Shown: positions 24,282 through 33,654, counted from the first letter of the stretch. The stretch is 64,000 bases of DNA from Candidatus Saccharimonadota bacterium (GCA_013289705.1 JABCZM010000004.1:1-64000); one strand, 5' to 3'. Notes: generated by a model from the letters alone, not told the origin. Translations and numbers: made by a program.

Positions 24282-25945
24282 TACGCCCGCGACCACTTCG
24301 ACTCGATGAAAAAGGCTTTTTAATGCCAGCAATCTTGTCGTTTATCATCGCCATGGGAATATTATCGGGTGCGGTGCTTGAGGTAATTTTGACCAATTTT
24401 AATACCGTCGGCAACAATCTTGATAGTCAAAAAGCCTTCAATATAGCCGAAGCGGGTGTCAATTATTATTTGTGGCATTTGAGTCATAATGGTGCCGACT
24501 TTAAAGACGGCCAGAGCACCCCTGCTACGCCTGATCCAACCTTGGGCTACGGGCCATACGTCCATACCTACATCAACGCCGACGGGGCTACCGAAGGTAC
24601 CTATACGCTTTGGATTAATCCGCAAGGCAACGGTTCAACCGTGGCTACCGTTCGATCGATTGGCCAAGCAAAAGGTAGTAACATCACCCGTACCGTTAGT
24701 GCACAGCTAGGGGCACCGTCATTTGCAAGCTACGGTGTGGTGTCTGATTCAGCATTGTGGTTTGGCAATAACGAATCGTCCGATGGTCCAGTGCATTCTA
24801 ACCAGGGAATTCGTATGGACGGATCGTCAGATGCCGAAGTTAGTAGCGCAAACGTGTCCTATACGCCAACCAATGCCATAGGTGGCTGCGCCAACAGCAA
24901 TTGCTCGCACGACGGGGTTTGGTGCGATCCAAGTGTAACGGCACCCGTCAACTGCAACTCGCGGAACAAGCTCGACTGGAAGTTTAATCCCCCGGCAGCT
25001 ACCGTCGACTTTAATGCCGTGTCGAGCAGTCTTTGCACGATGAAAAAAGTTGCCTTTGGTGATGACTCCCACACATCGGCGTTGGTGGGCGGTCCAAATC
25101 CTTGCTCGCAAACACCCACGACACGGACCGCCGCCTACATTCCTCAGTATTCCAGCAGCGGCTCGTTTAGTGTCAGCAAAGGCTACCTTATTAAGCTCAA
25201 CAGTAATGGCACATACGACTTATCGCTGGTAAACAGCGAAGACGACCGGCTCACACCCTACACCAGTGCGCTCGGCACAAGCACAATCAGCACTAGCCCC
25301 TATGTTGGCAAAACCGGGATACCAATACCACCGTCTGGCGTCATTTTTGCCGAGGACAACGTGTGGGTATTAAGTGCGCCAAACTTCCATGGCAGAGTTA
25401 CTATTGCATCTGGACGATTAGCCAATAGCAATAGCACCAACATCGTCATCGCCGGCCCGCTAAAATATTCAACCAAAAACGGTAGTGATGCGATTGGCCT
25501 AGTTGCCGAAGATTCGGTGTACATTGCACCTTATGCACCCACGACATTTCCATACGAAATCGACGGCGCACTGTTGGCAGAAAACGGCAACGTTCAGTTC
25601 GGGGAAAATGGTACTAACAATAATCCTGCCAGTTATCGGCGAAATTCTAGCTCATGTGGCCCTGGCTGGATAAACAGTAACCAAAACTTCATCTTCTATG
25701 GCTCAGCCGCCATGCGCCAAACCTGGACCTGGAGCTGGCTGGTTGGTAGGCAAGGACAAAGCTGCGGTAACGCCGTATACGATCCAACCTACAGTAACGC
25801 AGGTGCAACCGGCTGGTACATAACAGGCTTTGAGTACAGTACGACACAGTACGACTACAACCTGCAGTATGCACCGCCACCAAGCTATCCTGTGACGAGC
25901 GGCTACAACGTGTTGTCGTGGCGTGAAGTACTCACAAAACCCTAA
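24278..25945 (+). CDS. PilX-like pilus assembly protein
   Basis: 555 residues. The N-terminus KGFLMPAILSFIIAMGILSG is a non-canonical prepilin-type helix, followed by AFNIAEAGVNYYLWHLSH, the signature of PilX/PulK-like proteins. The large remainder has repeated beta-rich stretches and about ten cysteines, so disulfides outside the cell are likely. The ATG overlaps the preceding stop by four bases. The three genes form one operon for a type IV pilus-like or secretion pseudopilus tip. Confidence 0.8.
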   Translation: MIRPRPLRLDEKGFLMPAILSFIIAMGILSGAVLEVILTNFNTVGNNLDSQKAFNIAEAGVNYYLWHLSHNGADFKDGQSTPATPDPTLGYGPYVHTYINADGATEGTYTLWINPQGNGSTVATVRSIGQAKGSNITRTVSAQLGAPSFASYGVVSDSALWFGNNESSDGPVHSNQGIRMDGSSDAEVSSANVSYTPTNAIGGCANSNCSHDGVWCDPSVTAPVNCNSRNKLDWKFNPPAATVDFNAVSSSLCTMKKVAFGDDSHTSALVGGPNPCSQTPTTRTAAYIPQYSSSGSFSVSKGYLIKLNSNGTYDLSLVNSEDDRLTPYTSALGTSTISTSPYVGKTGIPIPPSGVIFAEDNVWVLSAPNFHGRVTIASGRLANSNSTNIVIAGPLKYSTKNGSDAIGLVAEDSVYIAPYAPTTFPYEIDGALLAENGNVQFGENGTNNNPASYRRNSSSCGPGWINSNQNFIFYGSAAMRQTWTWSWLVGRQGQSCGNAVYDPTYSNAGATGWYITGFEYSTTQYDYNLQYAPPPSYPVTSGYNVLSWREVLTKP

Positions 25946-25946
25946 A

Positions 25947-26417
25947 TTAACGACTTTTATAGAGGCAAAATGAGTAGCGGACACCCTTTTCAATACGTGA
26001 TTCGCTTTTACTGACCAACCTATACGCGTCTTTGTAAGATGGGTAAAACTGATCGCAATCAAAGTCACCTTCAAGCTCCGTCACATACAATTCGTCGGCA
26101 AGCGGCAATGTTTCCGCAAATAATTCAGCGCCGCCAATGATCCACACGTCTGTTTTACTAGCCAGAAAAGCCTGTAAATCGTGAATAACCGTTACGCCAG
26201 GTATGGCAAGATCCTGATGTGAAAGTACAAAGTTCTCGCGACCAGGCAACGGGCGCCGAACGTCCTCGAAAAAAGTTTTGCGACCCATTAGTACTACGCC
26301 ACCATGAGATAGCGTTTGCTGGTTGAAGTATCGTTTATCGGCTGCTGGAGTCCACTCATACTTGCCGTTTTTGGCAATGCCGCGCTTGGCATCCAAGACG
26401 ACAATATGGCGAATCAT
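25947..26417 (-). CDS. folA: Dihydrofolate reductase
   Basis: 156 residues. Family positions: IVVLDAKRGIAKNG at the start, the NADPH loop VVLMGRKTFFED, PLPGRENFVLS, and IIGGAELFAETL, with a closing YSFCLYKSR. The usual catalytic acid region GIAKNGKYEW has Glu before Trp where many enzymes have L-P-W. It reduces dihydrofolate to tetrahydrofolate. Its ATG overlaps the folC stop by four bases. The gene ends one base from the convergent pilus operon. Confidence 0.9.
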   Translation of the reverse strand: MIRHIVVLDAKRGIAKNGKYEWTPAADKRYFNQQTLSHGGVVLMGRKTFFEDVRRPLPGRENFVLSHQDLAIPGVTVIHDLQAFLASKTDVWIIGGAELFAETLPLADELYVTELEGDFDCDQFYPSYKDAYRLVSKSESRIEKGVRYSFCLYKSR

Positions 26418-27709
26418 ATTAGCGCCTCACGGGCACGAAGTTGGCTCAGTAAATAAAACGAACCGGTGATAACACAGACTTTTTCTTGGGCGTTCAGCAG
26501 TGTTTCGTAGGCTTGGTGTTGATCGGCTATAGCCATAACGTTGGGCACTCCTGCTCGCAAGAATAGAGCCACAAGTGCGCTAGGTTCAATAGCGCGGGCG
26601 GGTAAATCTTGTGAGGTATTAAACGTCGTGACAATGACCTCCGAAGCAAAATGAGCCAAAATTGGACCGAGATCTTCAGGCTCCTTGCCTTGCTTAAGCG
26701 CCAATAATACCGCCGGCTTAACACCAGGATAGGCATGTTGAAAGCTCCGTACAAATGTCAAAAACTTCTGAGCATTATGAGCACCGTCCATCACAATCAT
26801 CTTGTCACCTACGCGCCGCACATCCATGCGGCCAGGCACTTGGACTGCCTGCGTTGCACGCAAGGCCTCTACTGACACATCGGGTAGACTGTCACGAGTC
26901 ACCAAGTAACGAAAGGCTCGATAGGCCAATAACCAGTTGCGTTGCTGATAGTCTGGCATGTCCGGCCGTAAATCTGTCGCATAGTTTTTGCGCTCATCTT
27001 GCTCTGTAGTGAGCACCAAATCCGCATGATGCAAAGCCGCCCAATCAACTGCTACTTGGGTAATTTCTGGAGCCTGCCGGTACATCACCGTCGTGTTGTG
27101 CTCGTGAATAATACCCACTTTTTGTGCTGCAATCTGCGGCAGTGTTTTGCCCAACACGTGCATATGATCGTAGCCGATATCCGTAATAATGCACAGTTTG
27201 TCAGCACGGTCGGCCACGTTCGTGGCATCATGCAAGCCGCCCATACCTGTTTCAATTACCGCATAATCCACACCCACACGCTGGAAAATCCAAAAACTAA
27301 AGGCATAGAGTAATTCAAAATACGACGGTTTTTCGGCAAGCGTATCAACAATTGCAAGAAACGCTGCCAGGCCATCACAGAAGTCTTTTTCGCTGATTGG
27401 CTTACCATCAATTTGGACGCGCTCGGCAATACTATCGACATGTGGCGAAACTGTAAGGCCAACTTTTTTGCCTGACGCTCGCAGCAATGCCGCAACAAAA
27501 TAAGCGGTTGAAGTTTTGCCGCTCGTACCGGCAATGTGTACCACCCGTGTCCGGTTTTGCGGATCGCCCAATAATTTCATGAGTGGGCGAATCCGGTCTA
27601 GCGTCGTATCTTTACCTGTTAATTGGGCAACTAACGGCACGTACGGCAAAAGTGCTGCGTTGGCTTCAGTAAAATTCTGAATTTTATAGGTTTTTGCCTC
27701 TTTTGACAT
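26414..27709 (-). CDS. folC: Folylpolyglutamate synthase / dihydrofolate synthase
   Basis: 431 residues, Mur-ligase superfamily. The P-loop is HIAGTSGKTSTAYF near residues 60-73, followed by SPHVDSIAERVQIDG, the ETGMGGLHDATN metal and ATP region and MDGAHNAQK in the C-terminal domain. It adds glutamate residues to folates so they are retained. Together with folA it supplies one-carbon carriers for glyA at 44.3 kb. No folP or folE is in the window. Confidence 0.92.
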   Translation of the reverse strand: MSKEAKTYKIQNFTEANAALLPYVPLVAQLTGKDTTLDRIRPLMKLLGDPQNRTRVVHIAGTSGKTSTAYFVAALLRASGKKVGLTVSPHVDSIAERVQIDGKPISEKDFCDGLAAFLAIVDTLAEKPSYFELLYAFSFWIFQRVGVDYAVIETGMGGLHDATNVADRADKLCIITDIGYDHMHVLGKTLPQIAAQKVGIIHEHNTTVMYRQAPEITQVAVDWAALHHADLVLTTEQDERKNYATDLRPDMPDYQQRNWLLAYRAFRYLVTRDSLPDVSVEALRATQAVQVPGRMDVRRVGDKMIVMDGAHNAQKFLTFVRSFQHAYPGVKPAVLLALKQGKEPEDLGPILAHFASEVIVTTFNTSQDLPARAIEPSALVALFLRAGVPNVMAIADQHQAYETLLNAQEKVCVITGSFYLLSQLRAREALI

Positions 27710-27760
27710 GTATCAATCTTACATTACTCTACGAAGATGGTACACTAGAGGAACCGCTTT

Positions 27761-27837
27761 GCGCCCGTAGCTCAGTGGATTAGAGCATCTGTCTTCGGAA
27801 CAGAGGGTCGGCGGTTCGAATCCGTCCGGGCGCACCA
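27761..27837 (+). tRNA. tRNA-Arg (anticodon TCG)
   Basis: Cloverleaf with acceptor GCGCCCG/CGGGCGC, anticodon loop CTTCGGA, T-arm GGTTCGAAT and encoded CCA at 27835-27837. The anticodon TCG reads CGA and probably other CGN codons. TACACT at about 27741 is a candidate -10 box. Confidence 0.95.
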
Positions 27838-27868
27838 AAAGATATACTGATAGGATAGATTTTGCATC

Positions 27869-27895
27869 AAGACTCTCGACAAGAGGGTCTTTTTT
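27869..27895 (+). terminator. Rho-independent terminator after tRNA-Arg
   Basis: AAGACTCTC - GACAA - GAGGGTCTT, nine paired positions with one G.U, followed by TTTT. It ends seven bases before the -10 box of the next gene. Confidence 0.85.
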
Positions 27896-27913
27896 ATTTG
27901 CTATACTTGCCCT

Positions 27914-29518
27914 ATGCAACTGCCCCACGCCAAAAACATCATACAAAAAACTGAAGCATTTTTGACAAGCCATCTGCGAGCAATTACCTTCATTACAGGA
28001 TCTGGACTTGTTGGTATGTGGACAGTCATACGGAGCCTCACAAATGGCGTTAATTTTGACGTTGTTGGGCAAATAGGCGTCACCAGCCAATGGGCTCACG
28101 GCATGCACAATGGGGCCCAATTGGGTGCCACCAATTATCTGCTCAAAATGCCATTCTACTTTGTAGTAAACCAGCTTGGGTTTTTGAGTCCCCATGCAAA
28201 GTTGCTACTGCTGGCACTCGTCTTTAATATAGCGACCTTTGTGCTGCTGATTGTGCTCTTCGAGAAGCTGCTGCGGCTCTATAAACTAACACCAAATAAT
28301 TGGTTCTATCTAACGATGCTGTGGCTGGCTTCAATTAGTGGACGCGTCTACTGGCTGGATTATGCTAACTCACGCAACCTGGAAACAGTTGGTGGCATAT
28401 GGGTACTGTATTTGGGTCTGCGCCTGTTGCAGAAACCAGATTGGCGACGAGCTGTGGCCACCCTTGGCGTTGGTGGCATTGTATTTTTTGCCGATCAATT
28501 GCAGCTATATATTATCGGCGGAGGACTAGTGTTATACGCGGGTCTGCTTTGGCTTCATCGGCGCAGCAAGCGACAATTTGTTGGCAGCGCCATTTTAGGC
28601 GGATCGATAATCGGCGGATATATAGTGGCAAAAATCCTGACAACCATTGCCACAACATTGTTACCTGTAAGTTTTCTGGTAGCGCCCAAAAGCCCCCAAA
28701 CATTGTCGCTCCATAGCATCGAACAAATCACACTTGGCTTTGGTCGCAGCACAGCGCGGATATTTGATAGCTCCTTTTACTCGGCAGCATCAGCACCTAA
28801 TATGCTGCGTGAATTTATAAACGCAGTAGTGCTCGTAGGTCTAGTACTACTGGCCATGTATTTGTGGCGACAAGCAAAACAACGAAGCTTGGCGACCGTG
28901 TGTGGCTGTTGCATACTGGCAGCATACGGAGCCTACGGAGTCAGTGGCCAAGCTTCGCAGCCAACAACCGAGCGATACCTCATTATGGTGCCCTTATTAC
29001 TCGTGCTGCTATGTAGTAGTCTAAATGGTGCAACGATCAGGCGACGGCTGGTGAACATTCAATGGGCTCTAGCCGGTATCTTGCTACTTAGCGCCGTTCT
29101 GACATTTGGCGCATTGGTTGTTAGCTGGCCAGAGCGTTATAGCAAAGACGCGTATATTACTAACACGCTCACCTTTTTGCAACAGCACAACTTCGACGTT
29201 GCCGTTTCATCGCGCAACGGCATACCAGTTACTTATTTTTCCAATGACCGCACCATTGTTGTTCCTGCTATCTGTTCGCCAGATCGTAAGCTCATAGAAA
29301 GTGACCTTTTCTTCGACAAGGCAGCATTTGCAACCGTACAAAAACAAGCCAACTTGGTGCCAATTATCATCCCGGCAGGTGGCATACGCTCCGGCAATAC
29401 AACCTGCACCGTGCAAGACATAGAAGCACAATTAGGGCAACCATCGAGTCAATTAGTCGTACCTGGCATAGGCATTGCTGATTTGTATCAGCCGAACCGT
29501 ATCCGACTAGCCGACTAA
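27914..29518 (+). CDS. GT-C-like polytopic membrane protein
   Basis: 534 residues with about ten to twelve membrane helices in the first 410 residues and a soluble C-terminal domain of about 120. The shape (first loop SQWAHGMHNGAQ, long hydrophobic core, extracytoplasmic tail) fits GT-C glycosyltransferases or O-antigen-type envelope proteins, but I see no clear DxD in the first loop. TATACT at 27902-27907 lies six bases before the ATG. Neighbours include GT2, GtrA and PIG-L genes, which supports a role in envelope glycans. Confidence 0.5.
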   Translation: MQLPHAKNIIQKTEAFLTSHLRAITFITGSGLVGMWTVIRSLTNGVNFDVVGQIGVTSQWAHGMHNGAQLGATNYLLKMPFYFVVNQLGFLSPHAKLLLLALVFNIATFVLLIVLFEKLLRLYKLTPNNWFYLTMLWLASISGRVYWLDYANSRNLETVGGIWVLYLGLRLLQKPDWRRAVATLGVGGIVFFADQLQLYIIGGGLVLYAGLLWLHRRSKRQFVGSAILGGSIIGGYIVAKILTTIATTLLPVSFLVAPKSPQTLSLHSIEQITLGFGRSTARIFDSSFYSAASAPNMLREFINAVVLVGLVLLAMYLWRQAKQRSLATVCGCCILAAYGAYGVSGQASQPTTERYLIMVPLLLVLLCSSLNGATIRRRLVNIQWALAGILLLSAVLTFGALVVSWPERYSKDAYITNTLTFLQQHNFDVAVSSRNGIPVTYFSNDRTIVVPAICSPDRKLIESDLFFDKAAFATVQKQANLVPIIIPAGGIRSGNTTCTVQDIEAQLGQPSSQLVVPGIGIADLYQPNRIRLAD

Positions 29519-29559
29519 ACTATAGGAACTATCTCTTATGATAGGTATAATGTCGCTTT

Positions 29560-30690
29560 ATGGCCCAACATACGATAGCAGCGCCAAGCCGCGCCACAAC
29601 CAAAAAGATAGCCCGGCCAAAACCACACCCAAAAACACCGGTCAAGTCAGCCAAGCGAGCAACAGCCACAGGGCACAAAGCAAAACCACAGGGCGCAAAA
29701 ATTACGCTATCATCACAGCTGCTAACGCTTTCTTTTGTAGTGGTTGCATTGCTGCTTGTTGGTAGTATCTTTGTACTGTTTCGACAACAGTCACCAGCAA
29801 CGACAGCGTCACCAACAAACCTAGCAGTATCACAGCAAGCTGGCAAACCCCAAGTCTCAGGCAATCCCAACAACACACTCACAGCATTGGGCAAGGATAA
29901 CAGCTGTACCCAAGGCATCTTGCTGGATGTTATAGCCCACGAAGATGACGACATCTTATTTATGAACCCCGACCTCCAGCAAGCCGTCGCGGCCGGTACC
30001 TGCGTCCGTACCGTGTACGTTACTGCCGGTGATGATGGCAACGACTCGACTTACTGGCAAAAACGTGAACATGGTCCAGAGGCGGCATACGCCGCCATGG
30101 CAAACATGCCCAACGCCTGGAACAGCAGTACAGCGCAAGTAAGTGGACATACCGTGGCGGTCGACCAGCTGCAAGCCGATCCCAAAATATCACTAGTTTT
30201 TTTGCGTTTGCCAGATGGTAACATATCAGGCAAAGGCTTTAGCAGTGACCATTACGAATCGCTGCAAAAATTACGAAACGGTGAGATCAACATCATGCAC
30301 ACCGTCGACGGCAAATCCAGTTACAGCGAGCTGGGACTTGTAAAAACCTTGCGTAACATCATGTACATTGATCGCCCCACTACAATTAACACCCAGGCCT
30401 TCAGCCCAGAACTAGCCAAAGGCGACCACCCCGATCACCAGGCAGTCGGCTACTTCACTAGTCTAGCCGCGCTAGCATACGCCGGTAACGCATCACTACA
30501 CCGTTATATCGGCTACCAATCAGGCTTAATGCCCATTAATCTTAGCGCCAATCAAATTACCATCAAGCAGGCCGCATTTTCGGCATACGAAGGCTATGAT
30601 TCTATGATTTGCAATACCAAATGCTTCAATAGCTTTGTCTACCAAAGATATCTTGGCCGCGAATACCAGCAAACGGGTGCAACAAATTAA
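29560..30690 (+). CDS. PIG-L family deacetylase, membrane-anchored
   Basis: 376 residues. A basic, Pro/Lys-rich cytoplasmic start of about 50 residues, one membrane helix at about 52-74, and an extracytoplasmic PIG-L domain from about 115. The zinc motif is AHEDDDILF (family AHPDDE) at 126-134 and the second is GDHPDHQAVG. Such enzymes remove N-acetyl groups from GlcNAc-containing glycans or lipids. In an outward-facing location it may act on surface glycan or peptidoglycan-linked sugar. TATAAT at 29546-29551 lies eight bases before the ATG. Confidence 0.82.
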   Translation: MAQHTIAAPSRATTKKIARPKPHPKTPVKSAKRATATGHKAKPQGAKITLSSQLLTLSFVVVALLLVGSIFVLFRQQSPATTASPTNLAVSQQAGKPQVSGNPNNTLTALGKDNSCTQGILLDVIAHEDDDILFMNPDLQQAVAAGTCVRTVYVTAGDDGNDSTYWQKREHGPEAAYAAMANMPNAWNSSTAQVSGHTVAVDQLQADPKISLVFLRLPDGNISGKGFSSDHYESLQKLRNGEINIMHTVDGKSSYSELGLVKTLRNIMYIDRPTTINTQAFSPELAKGDHPDHQAVGYFTSLAALAYAGNASLHRYIGYQSGLMPINLSANQITIKQAAFSAYEGYDSMICNTKCFNSFVYQRYLGREYQQTGATN

Positions 30691-31112
30691 TCGACAATGA
30701 CTATCGACTTGAAAATCTTGGTCTTGTACAAATAAAAATTCCAAATAACCGTAATCGCCAGGGCGATCGTCCGTGACACAACCGCTGGCCACACGTGCAC
30801 AAACAACTTTGTTACCAAAATCGTAAAACCAAGATTCCAACATAGCAACAATGTAGTGGCTATGAGCTGCGAAATGACCACACGGTGTTGCATTCGTTTG
30901 TCGCCAAACGTCACCAGCTTTTGCAGCAAGAACGACACCGCTGTGCCCGCAATAAAACTAATAATTACCGCATACACCGCACTCGCACCAAGTCGCTGCG
31001 CCACGATAATAATCAGCAATTCGAGCAAGTATACGCCGCCACCAACAAGTACATAGCGAACGCCCGAACGCTGCAACAACGTCCGTAAACTAGACTTCAC
31101 CGTCCAACCCAA
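30687..31112 (-). CDS. GtrA-family membrane protein
   Basis: 141 residues with four membrane helices. FVRYVLVGG-like SGVRYVLVGGGVYLLELLI, FIAGTAVSFLLQKLVTF and the closing VIWNFYLYKTKIF are typical of GtrA/DPMS3 proteins, which flip or stabilise polyprenyl-phosphate sugars. The start is TTG 31112 or GTG 31100. It overlaps the upstream GT2 gene by 23 bases, and its end overlaps the convergent PIG-L gene by four. Confidence 0.85.
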   Translation of the reverse strand: MGWTVKSSLRTLLQRSGVRYVLVGGGVYLLELLIIIVAQRLGASAVYAVIISFIAGTAVSFLLQKLVTFGDKRMQHRVVISQLIATTLLLCWNLGFTILVTKLFVHVWPAVVSRTIALAITVIWNFYLYKTKIFKSIVIVD

Positions 31113-32064
31113 GCGACTTAGCTTTGTCGATCACATACAATGGTCGATTCTGAGTTTCGGTATGAATGTGCGATAGATACAAGCCAATAATTCCCTGCGA
31201 CACCAGCAACACACCAACCAAAAACAGCACTAGTATCATCACATATGCTCCACCTGTGGCGTGCAAATGTAGCGGATCACCAAACAGCAAGTTTATCACC
31301 ATACCAAGGCCCAGTAACACCGATAACGGCAACACAAAGGCGCCAATATAAGCCGTTATATACAACGGCGAGATACTGAGCGAGATTACACTATCAACAG
31401 CCAATTTAAACAGTTTTCTAAATGAATAACCCGATTCACCAATCAGCCGTGGATTAGCCGTAAACTCAATGTAGTCACGCTGATAGCCCAGCCAGTCAAT
31501 CAAGCCACGTGTGATCCGATTACGCTCGGTTAAGCGCACAAATTCCTGCTGCACGGAACGATCGATCAGTCGAAAGTCACTCGAGCCAGGAATTAGTTTC
31601 ATGCCTGTAAAACGATTGAACAAACGGTAGAACCATTTTGAACCATACCGTTTTACCAGGCCCTCTTTTTGGTTGTTTGTGCGCACACCAACCACCACTT
31701 TACTGCCAGCCTGCCATTTTGCCAGAAACTCAGGAATCAATTCGACTGGATGCTGGCCATCGGCGTCAATCATGAGAATTGCTGCACCATGTGCTGCATG
31801 GATACCAGCGCTCGTGGCGATTTCTTTCCCAAAATTTCTGGATAATACCACTAATTTTGCGCGTGAATCGGCAGTATGCCAGGCCCGCACAAGTGCTGAC
31901 GTATTATCGGTGCTGCCATCGTCACAGTACACTATCTCGTATTCACCGTGGGTTGCGTGTTGTAAGACCTTTTCTAAGGCATCATGGAGCACCGCCAGGC
32001 CTGCGCTTTCGTTATACAGCGGCACTACAACAGAGAGTAATGGGTTTGTGAGTTTTGTCGTCAT
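31090..32064 (-). CDS. Family 2 glycosyltransferase (polyprenyl-phosphate sugar transferase)
   Basis: 324 residues from ATG 32064, eight bases after TATACT on this strand; a TTG three codons earlier abuts the -10 box and is unlikely. The GT-A domain has VVVPLYNESAGL, CDDGSTDNT, the metal motif MIDADGQHP and ERNRITRGLIDWLGY. Two membrane helices lie near the C-terminus. This is the GtrB/DPMS1 type that loads a sugar onto undecaprenyl phosphate, and it pairs with the overlapping GtrA gene to supply sugars for outside glycosylation. Confidence 0.9.
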   Translation of the reverse strand: MTTKLTNPLLSVVVPLYNESAGLAVLHDALEKVLQHATHGEYEIVYCDDGSTDNTSALVRAWHTADSRAKLVVLSRNFGKEIATSAGIHAAHGAAILMIDADGQHPVELIPEFLAKWQAGSKVVVGVRTNNQKEGLVKRYGSKWFYRLFNRFTGMKLIPGSSDFRLIDRSVQQEFVRLTERNRITRGLIDWLGYQRDYIEFTANPRLIGESGYSFRKLFKLAVDSVISLSISPLYITAYIGAFVLPLSVLLGLGMVINLLFGDPLHLHATGGAYVMILVLFLVGVLLVSQGIIGLYLSHIHTETQNRPLYVIDKAKSLGLDGEV

Positions 32065-32232
32065 CTCAGCCAAGTATATCAGATGCGCACCGCTGTTGTC
32101 CGGAAGCTTTACTTTTTGGTAAAAAGGTATACAGTTTGCAATAGCGAGCCAAACCCCGGTTTCGCTATCAGCTCTGTGCCAGCTTACCGCAGTAAACTAA
32201 CTTCGGAAGGCACTTCGAAAGGCACAAAAATC

Positions 32233-32433
32233 ATGGCAAAGGCCAAGAAACACCTCACCACCGGCACGCCACGCATCCGGCTTGACGTCGACAACATCGC
32301 TCCTAAACCCAGCGAACCATCTCTGTTATTGCTCCGAATCAAAGAACTAGACCGCGAATTCGCCCGTCAGACCAAACACCTCATAAAAGTCGCGAAATCC
32401 TTCAAGAAGAAACCAACCGACCACCACGATTAG
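32233..32433 (+). CDS. Small basic hypothetical protein
   Basis: 66 residues from ATG 32233 with GAAAGG nine bases upstream. It is rich in Lys and Arg with a helical middle (SLLLLRIKELDREFARQTK) and a His-rich end (TDHHD). No known family is recognised. Confidence 0.5.
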   Translation: MAKAKKHLTTGTPRIRLDVDNIAPKPSEPSLLLLRIKELDREFARQTKHLIKVAKSFKKKPTDHHD

Positions 32434-32443
32434 CTAAAGTCCG

Positions 32444-32830
32444 TTATACTATTCGATCCCAAACTGGACCAGCTACAGCTTCGGCAGCCAATTGCTGCAG
32501 CACGGCGGAATCAACTGCCGAACGATCTTCCCAGACTATTACTTCTCCTGGCGTCGCTGTCTCGGTAGCATCATCATGAAACATCACGTTAACCATCAAC
32601 GCATGGCCAACTGGCTCGCTACTTACCTCTGGCCCAGCGCATCTTGGCACAAAACGTAATCTTTCTACTTGCGCGTAGCTAGTTACTCTTCTCCCTGCTA
32701 TCTCTCCGAGGGCAAGATGCAGATCATAGCGAGTTAACGGTGTTGTGGTTCGTGCTTCGAATTCGGCGTCTGAAATTAAATCACCAATAACAGCACTAGA
32801 CGCCTCGGGCCCAGTTAATGTACCGATCAT
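32444..32830 (-). CDS. Hypothetical protein, 128 residues
   Basis: AAGGAAG precedes the ATG, and TATAAT lies about 45 bases upstream on this strand. The protein is acidic with mixed alpha/beta prediction, has LTRYDLHLALGEIAGRRV and ends EAVAGPVWDRIV. It has no signal peptide or membrane helix, and I recognise no family. Confidence 0.55.
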   Translation of the reverse strand: MIGTLTGPEASSAVIGDLISDAEFEARTTTPLTRYDLHLALGEIAGRRVTSYAQVERLRFVPRCAGPEVSSEPVGHALMVNVMFHDDATETATPGEVIVWEDRSAVDSAVLQQLAAEAVAGPVWDRIV

Positions 32831-32924
32831 TCTACTTCCTTTTGTTTAAAAACCTTGTGCTTACTATTATATTCCCACCTGTAAAGTTCTGCGAACCGCC
32901 TCTGTTATAATTAAAAAGTATCTC

Positions 32925-33001
32925 GCACCCGTAGCTCAGCTGGATAGAGCGTTGGTTTCCGGTACCAAAGGTCGTAGGTTCAAATCCTATCGGGTGTACC
33001 A
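32925..33001 (+). tRNA. tRNA-Arg (anticodon CCG)
   Basis: Acceptor GCACCCG/CGGGTGT with a G1.U72 wobble, anticodon stem TTGGT/ACCAA around loop TTCCGGT, T-arm GGTTCAAAT and encoded CCA. It reads CGG. TATAAT at 32906-32911 is the likely -10 box. Confidence 0.93.
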
Positions 33002-33041
33002 TCTTACTTATTGCTTAATTTAAAATGTCGCCAGCTCAGTC

Positions 33042-33071
33042 TTGACGCCGTGGTATAACTTTTGTTATACT
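33042..33071 (+). promoter_or_regulatory. mazEF promoter and operator
   Basis: TTGACG at 33042-33047, an 18-base spacer, and TATACT at 33066-33071, eight bases before the mazE ATG. A perfect inverted repeat GTATAAC (33053-33059) and GTTATAC (33064-33070) with a 4-base spacer overlaps the -10 box and is the expected site for MazE/MazEF autorepression. Confidence 0.75.
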
Positions 33072-33079
33072 TAAATTAT

Positions 33080-33319
33080 ATGAAAACTGCTATATCAATC
33101 CCAGATAACGTATACAAATCGGCCGAAGAGTTAGCTCGTCGGCTTGGTGAATCGAGAAGTGAATTCTACACGAAAGCAATTAAAAGCTATGTCGAGAAAC
33201 AAAAAGGCGACAAGGTTATAGAGAAGCTCAATGAAGTTTATAAAGATGATAGCTCAAAACTTGACGTTGTACTCAATAATTTTCAGATTCAATCTTGGGC
33301 CAAAAACAACCCATGGTAA
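33080..33319 (+). CDS. mazE: MazE-like ribbon-helix-helix antitoxin
   Basis: 79 residues from ATG 33080. The N-terminal RHH domain is MKTAISIPDNVYKSAEELA followed by RRLGESRSEFYTKAIKSYVE; the C-terminal tail (about 50-79) should wrap and neutralise the toxin. The stop overlaps the mazF start by seven bases. Autoregulation is supported by the perfect inverted repeat in its promoter. Confidence 0.88.
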   Translation: MKTAISIPDNVYKSAEELARRLGESRSEFYTKAIKSYVEKQKGDKVIEKLNEVYKDDSSKLDVVLNNFQIQSWAKNNPW

Positions 33320-33654
33320 AGCGTGGCCAAATATGGTGGGCGACATTGCCTACTCCAACAGGTTCTGAACCAGGTTTCACCAGACCAGTGTTAGTGGTAC
33401 AGGCTGACAGTTTTAATAAAAGTCGTATTAATACAGTCGTAGTCGTAGCAATTACTTCAAATATGGCTCTGGTTGAAGCACCAGGCAATGTGAAATTAAT
33501 AAAAGCTAAATCAGGCCTCGTTAAAGACTCCATTGCTAATGTTTCTCAAATTATCACGTTTGATAAAGACTTCCTTAGTGAAATAGTGGGCGAGGTAGAT
33601 AGACTAACAATGAATCAAGTCGACGAGGGAATTAGATTAGTGTTAGGTCTGTAG
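33313..33654 (+). CDS. mazF: MazF-family mRNA endoribonuclease toxin
   Basis: 113 residues from ATG 33313. MVKRGQIWWATLP, the S1-S2 loop with GSEPGFTRPVLVVQAD (catalytic Arg) and the strand VVVVAITSN (catalytic Thr) match MazF/PemK. It cleaves single-stranded mRNA at short motifs and is held inactive by MazE. The gene looks intact, with no frameshift. Confidence 0.92.
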   Translation: MVKRGQIWWATLPTPTGSEPGFTRPVLVVQADSFNKSRINTVVVVAITSNMALVEAPGNVKLIKAKSGLVKDSIANVSQIITFDKDFLSEIVGEVDRLTMNQVDEGIRLVLGL

